Assembly: GCA_015062605.1 (NCBI GenBank)
Contig: SUUI01000002.1
Coordinates: forward strand, 1-64,000
From: Eggerthellaceae bacterium
GTDB taxonomy: Bacteria > Actinomycetota > Coriobacteriia > Coriobacteriales > Eggerthellaceae
Direction: 5' to 3'
DNA: 64,000 bases
Within the stretch, counting starts at the first letter, position 1. Each line of letters opens with the position of its first letter. A program made the position numbers and the translations under genes. The notes beneath the pieces are model-generated. The model saw nothing but the letters and a program-made list of their open reading frames with translations, was not told the origin of the DNA and searched no databases. Of the stretch, positions 60,312 to 64,000 are shown in pieces.

Positions 60312-62422
60312 GGTTTAAGAAGCGGCGTCATCTTGCCGCAACAGAGCACGGTAACGTTATGCGTCGCGCGTGAGATGGCTGTGTACAAACGGTTTTTCGC
60401 CAACTGCTCATCGGGATAGGTTGCCGCATCGGCATCCGGGATTATGACGCTATCGAATTCGAGGCCTTTGGCGAGCTTCACGCTCATAACGTTTATGCCA
60501 TTAAGGTCAAGATCGCTCGCTGAGTCTGTTAAGCAGACCGGTATTTTCTGCTCAGCAAGCAAAGCGTAGATGCGTCGCGCATTCCTCCCGCTCGAGGTGA
60601 TGACCGCGGCGCTTCCCTTCCGTGCGTATGCTGCCTCGACCTGCGCGATCAATCCATCCCGATATGCCTGCTCATCATCGAATGCGACGGTTACGGGAGG
60701 CTCCTCGTCACGTTGGACGGATTGCACGCTGATGCGTGACTCTTCATCGAGCAACGATGCGAACAGCTCGGTGATTTGCGGCGTCGATCGATAGCTCGTC
60801 GCCAGGAAGCATTCGTCCACGCTTCCACGCGTGAGCATGAACACCTCACGTATCTCATCGAAACTCGCGCTCGATGCGCTTATCGCCTGATGCCTATCGC
60901 CAAGCATCAGGAAATTCGCATGTGGGAAATACTCGCTAAGAAGCAGAAGCTCGGAAGCCGTGTAATCCTGCACCTCATCGATGGTCACGTAGCGCGTTTC
61001 CCTATCCGAAAAGCCCGTCAGGCGAAGCTTGATATACGCCCATGTCACACGGCTCAATCCTGTCACTTTCGCAAGGCGGCAACCAATGCGGTCGATGCGA
61101 AGCCAGTCAGCTTGGACGATGCGATCGAACACGGAAGCATACTTGTCACGCAAGTATTGCTGAGAGAGCTCTATCAGTTCCTCATCACTCATCGGGTAAA
61201 GAGGTTGGCCGAAAAGACGACGCTGCTCCTCCGCCGACATGCCGAGCAGCTCATCATGGACTTCCTCTTCACGGGAACGTGATTTGATGCGCGACTCGGT
61301 CTGTTCGAGCAGCTCCTCGACCATGAGGGCGAACACGCCGTGGCCGGAAAGACGGCTGCTCAGCTTCTTGTATAGACGCCGAAGTTGCGGGATGCTCACG
61401 ACAACCTCGCCATCCACTGCAAGCTCATAAAAGTCGTCCATGTCAAGCTCGCACGACTCCGCCCTATCTCCCAATTTGCGCAACTCGGCAACTGAGATGC
61501 CCGCATCAGCAGCCCTATCAAGCCTGCTTATGCGCGCCATCAATTCCTCTTTGGTCACCAGGCGGGGATTCGCCTCCCCCAACTGCGGAAGTACGTTGTC
61601 GATGTAAGCACGGAAGACGGGATTCGGCGTGATGAGGCAAACCTGGGAAGGGTCGAGCGTGTCGCGATACGTATAGAAAAGATACGCGATACGTTGCAAG
61701 AGCACACTGGTCTTCCCACTGCCCGCAATGCCTTCGACGAGCAGGGCGGGCACATCCGGATGGCGGATTACCTGGTTCTGCTCGCGCTGGATGGTCATCG
61801 TGATCGCACCCATCTTGTCGGAGTGCGTGCGCATGAGCGCCTCGAGCAGAAGCTCATCTTGGATGGCAACCGTGGTGTCGTAATAAGCTTTGAGCGTATC
61901 CTTCTCGATATCGAACTGGCGGCGAAGCTTCAAATCGCACGTGATCGTGCGCCCGTCAGCCACATACGACGTGCGCCCGTTCTCGCGGTTGTAATACAGC
62001 TCGGCAACGGGGCTTCGCCAATCTAAGATGAAATGGCGACGATACTCATCGACCATGCCCGCCTCGCCAATGTAGAGCTCACGCGCAGGCGCATCTGGCT
62101 TGAACTGCACAGTGATCTTTGCGAAATACGGTCGCTTAAGCAGGAGCAGCGCACGAGAAAGCCTCTCGGCGTTCACATCACGGGTCAGATTGTATTGGTC
62201 CATCAGATGGTTGAGATACTCGTACTCGATATGCATCTCGAGGCGCTGGTCGTCATCCGCGCTTCCCAAGAACAGCTCGTCGCGGAATGCCGCAAAATCC
62301 TCCCCTGCCTCCTTCGCCAAAGCATCGAGACGCGCTTCGAGAAGATCTCGAATCTCTTCTAGCTTGGCATAGGTGGTGCTCAGATGCTCTTGCTCGAGTA
62401 TGAATACTTCATCAGTCGGCAT
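60308..62422 (-). CDS. helD: HelD-like RNA polymerase-recycling helicase
   Basis: UvrD-like ATPase that removes stalled RNA polymerase. The N-terminal coiled coil (residues 1-70) and DWRSPVAELYY near residue 143 are typical HelD elements. Walker A VEGIAGSGKTSVLLQR lies near residue 230, VDEVQDYTASELLLL-type motif II near 492, and SVKLAKGLEFDSV near 650. Length 704 aa. AAAGGGC precedes the ATG, and an extended -10 TGCTATACT lies upstream near 62460. Confidence 0.93.
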   Translation of the reverse strand: MPTDEVFILEQEHLSTTYAKLEEIRDLLEARLDALAKEAGEDFAAFRDELFLGSADDDQRLEMHIEYEYLNHLMDQYNLTRDVNAERLSRALLLLKRPYFAKITVQFKPDAPARELYIGEAGMVDEYRRHFILDWRSPVAELYYNRENGRTSYVADGRTITCDLKLRRQFDIEKDTLKAYYDTTVAIQDELLLEALMRTHSDKMGAITMTIQREQNQVIRHPDVPALLVEGIAGSGKTSVLLQRIAYLFYTYRDTLDPSQVCLITPNPVFRAYIDNVLPQLGEANPRLVTKEELMARISRLDRAADAGISVAELRKLGDRAESCELDMDDFYELAVDGEVVVSIPQLRRLYKKLSSRLSGHGVFALMVEELLEQTESRIKSRSREEEVHDELLGMSAEEQRRLFGQPLYPMSDEELIELSQQYLRDKYASVFDRIVQADWLRIDRIGCRLAKVTGLSRVTWAYIKLRLTGFSDRETRYVTIDEVQDYTASELLLLSEYFPHANFLMLGDRHQAISASSASFDEIREVFMLTRGSVDECFLATSYRSTPQITELFASLLDEESRISVQSVQRDEEPPVTVAFDDEQAYRDGLIAQVEAAYARKGSAAVITSSGRNARRIYALLAEQKIPVCLTDSASDLDLNGINVMSVKLAKGLEFDSVIIPDADAATYPDEQLAKNRLYTAISRATHNVTVLCCGKMTPLLKP

Positions 62423-62613
62423 GATGCCCTTTCGAGTCGCACTGAAAAACTGGACGAATTAGTATAGCACGCTCAGGCATGCGAACGAAAGACCCTCTAT
62501 GAGCAGCCAGTCATCTGTCCGTTTCCTGCACATGCGCAAAAACCCGCTCATCGCAGCGGCTAAATCGCTATGCTTTACCCAGATGAAACGAACCACGAGA
62601 AAGGCTTGCTAAC

Positions 62614-63594
62614 ATGATTCGCATCGGCATCCTGGGATACGGCAACCTCGGTCGCGGCGTCGAACTCGCGGCCGCCAAGAACGCAGACATCGAGCTTGTC
62701 GGCATCTTCACTAGGCGCGACCCGGCATCCATCACCCCGAAAACTGAAGGCTTGCCCGTCTATAGCGCAAGCGAGCTAAAAAACCGCGCAGGCGACATCG
62801 ATGTTCTCGTCATCTGTGGAGGCAGTGCAACCGACCTGCCCACGATGACGCCTGAGTATGTAAAGCTCTTCAACGTCGTCGATTCCTTCGATACCCACGC
62901 ACGCATCCCCGAACATTTCGCGAACGTGGACAGTGCTGCGAAAGCAACCAACCATGTGGGTATCATCTCCACGGGCTGGGATCCGGGCCTGTTCTCGCTC
63001 GCACGCCTCTATAGCAACTGCGTGTTAACCGATGGATGCGATTACACCTTCTGGGGACGCGGCGTTTCTCAGGGGCATAGCGATGCTATCCGTCGCATCG
63101 AGGGGGTTGTCGATGCGCGGCAATACACCGTCCCCGTTCAAGCGGCGCTCGATTCCGTACGCGCAGGTGAGAATCCCGAGCTTTCGACGCGCGAGAAGCA
63201 CACGCGCGAATGCTATGTCGTCGCCGAGGACGGAGCGGATCTTGCCGCCATAGAAAAAGCCATCGTGACCATGCCGAATTATTTCGCTGATTACGATACG
63301 ACAGTCACGTTCATCAGCCAGGAGGAACTCGATCGCGACCATGCGGGCATCCCTCATGGCGGCTCGGTCATTCGCACGGGTGCAACGGGTGATGGCACAA
63401 ACAAGCACGTGATCGAATTCTCCTTAAAGCTTGATTCGAACCCGGAATTCACGGGAAGCGTGCTCATCGCATGCGCACGCGCTGCAGCCCGTCTTGAGAA
63501 GGACGGTCAATACGGATGCAAGACGCTGTTCGACATTCCGCCTGCGATGCTCTCCCCGCTTTCGGGAGATGAGCTGCGCGCTCATATGCTGTAA
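62614..63594 (+). CDS. ddh: meso-Diaminopimelate dehydrogenase
   Basis: NADPH enzyme that makes meso-diaminopimelate in one step from tetrahydrodipicolinate. It starts IRIGILGYGNLGRGVELA, then ICGGSATDLP near residue 69, VVDSFDTHARIP near 90, ISTGWDPGLFSLARL near 118, and GRGVSQGHSDAIRRIEGV near 150, a clear family series. Length 326 aa. It supplies the third residue used by MurE or lysine synthesis. Confidence 0.96.
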   Translation: MIRIGILGYGNLGRGVELAAAKNADIELVGIFTRRDPASITPKTEGLPVYSASELKNRAGDIDVLVICGGSATDLPTMTPEYVKLFNVVDSFDTHARIPEHFANVDSAAKATNHVGIISTGWDPGLFSLARLYSNCVLTDGCDYTFWGRGVSQGHSDAIRRIEGVVDARQYTVPVQAALDSVRAGENPELSTREKHTRECYVVAEDGADLAAIEKAIVTMPNYFADYDTTVTFISQEELDRDHAGIPHGGSVIRTGATGDGTNKHVIEFSLKLDSNPEFTGSVLIACARAAARLEKDGQYGCKTLFDIPPAMLSPLSGDELRAHML

Positions 63595-63616
63595 TTTCGC
63601 GCTATCCGCACTTGAA

Positions 63617-63654
63617 ACGAGGAGCTCCTTTTTCAGGAGCTCCTCGTGTTTTTG
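63617..63654 (+). terminator. Terminator after ddh
   Basis: ACGAGGAGCTCCT pairs with AGGAGCTCCTCGT over a short T-rich loop, followed by GTTTTT. Confidence 0.92.
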
Positions 63655-63674
63655 AATCGCATTTCTCAGCAGAG

Positions 63675-64000
63675 CTACTCGCCGAACAACTCGACTGCCC
63701 GTTCGAGCTGAGCGATGATGTCGATGTGTTGCGGGCATGCCGCCTCGCAATTGCCGCACTGCAGGCATTCAGATGCCTTTGGGCCGCCCATTGTGTTGAA
63801 CCTATACCCGAATGTCCCGTTTCTCACGGAAAACGCATCTGCGCGGTTGATTGCCTGCATGATGCCGGGAATATTCATCTCAACTGGACAGTTATCCATG
63901 CAGTAATGGCAATTCGTGCAGGGAATCGCCTTCTGGGCAGCGTAAGCCTCTTGGGCGCGCGCGAGGATCTTGCGCTCATCGTCCGTAAACGGTTTGAAGT
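63675..64000 (-). CDS. Aldo/keto reductase with C-terminal 4Fe-4S domain (partial)
   Basis: Only the last 107 codons are in the window; the gene continues beyond the right edge. The visible part has PCTNCHYCMDNCP and CLQCGNCEAACPQ, two CxxCxxCxxxCP motifs for two 4Fe-4S clusters, in the arrangement of the ferredoxin-type aldo/keto reductases common in anaerobes. The reductase barrel itself is not seen, so the call rests on this tail. Confidence 0.75.
   Translation of the reverse strand, partial: FKPFTDDERKILARAQEAYAAQKAIPCTNCHYCMDNCPVEMNIPGIMQAINRADAFSVRNGTFGYRFNTMGGPKASECLQCGNCEAACPQHIDIIAQLERAVELFGE

Overview
The window looks like chromosomal DNA from an anaerobic actinobacterium of the Coriobacteriia (Eggerthella/Slackia-like). 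This is an inference from gene content and order, not from a database search. The main clues are: a dcw cluster without ftsA but with sepF, yggT and divIVA downstream; the actinobacterial order tRNA-Tyr/Thr/Met, tuf, rpmG, tRNA-Trp, secE, nusG, rplK, rplA; a free-standing meso-diaminopimelate dehydrogenase; and a ferredoxin-type aldo/keto reductase at the right edge. There is no prophage, insertion sequence or CRISPR array. Almost all the DNA is coding, and most genes lie on the minus strand.

Layout. 1-4.3 kb: CCA-adding enzyme, an unknown membrane protein, tRNA-Gln and tRNA-Glu, thiamin pyrophosphokinase, RNase P RNA and a YggU-family protein. 4.4-24 kb: a long minus-strand division and wall cluster. 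In transcription order it reads mraZ, rsmH, ftsL-like, ftsI, murE, murF, mraY, murD, ftsW, murG, murC, ftsQ, ftsZ, yggS, sepF, proC, yggT, divIVA. A Xer recombinase gene lies upstream of it. Upstream of mraZ are four 10-bp direct repeats that coincide with a good promoter, as expected for MraZ autorepression.

25-35 kb: a DUF1846 protein, an M23 wall hydrolase, NAD kinase, asparagine synthetase, a D-aspartate ligase/aspartate racemase pair, the lipid II flippase MurJ, and methionine aminopeptidase. 35.5-40 kb: the transcription/translation block listed above. 40-48.5 kb: an NlpC/P60 hydrolase, a sodium/proline-type symporter, an aspartate aminotransferase with a small leader ORF, an iron-type ABC importer and a P-loop NTPase. 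48.5-64 kb: PcrA helicase, DAHP synthase with a separate chorismate mutase, UppP, an acyl-CoA synthetase, ThrH, a Trm9-like methyltransferase divergent from Elp3, DUF1893, D-aminoacyl-tRNA deacylase, a small unknown protein, HelD, diaminopimelate dehydrogenase and the end of an aldo/keto reductase.

How the genes fit together. Cell-wall synthesis dominates. MurC-G, MraY, MurJ and UppP form the lipid II cycle. Ddh and a MurE with the DNPR motif point to meso-diaminopimelate in the stem peptide. The D-Asp ligase/racemase pair suggests a D-aspartyl bridge. Two CwlO-like hydrolases remodel the wall. The most unusual points are the D-Asp pair in a DAP background, the Elp3/Trm9-like pair sharing a very compact bidirectional promoter, the MraZ box array, and the opposite charge of disordered tails on SepF (Asp/Tyr) and on FtsQ, FtsI and FtsL (Arg).
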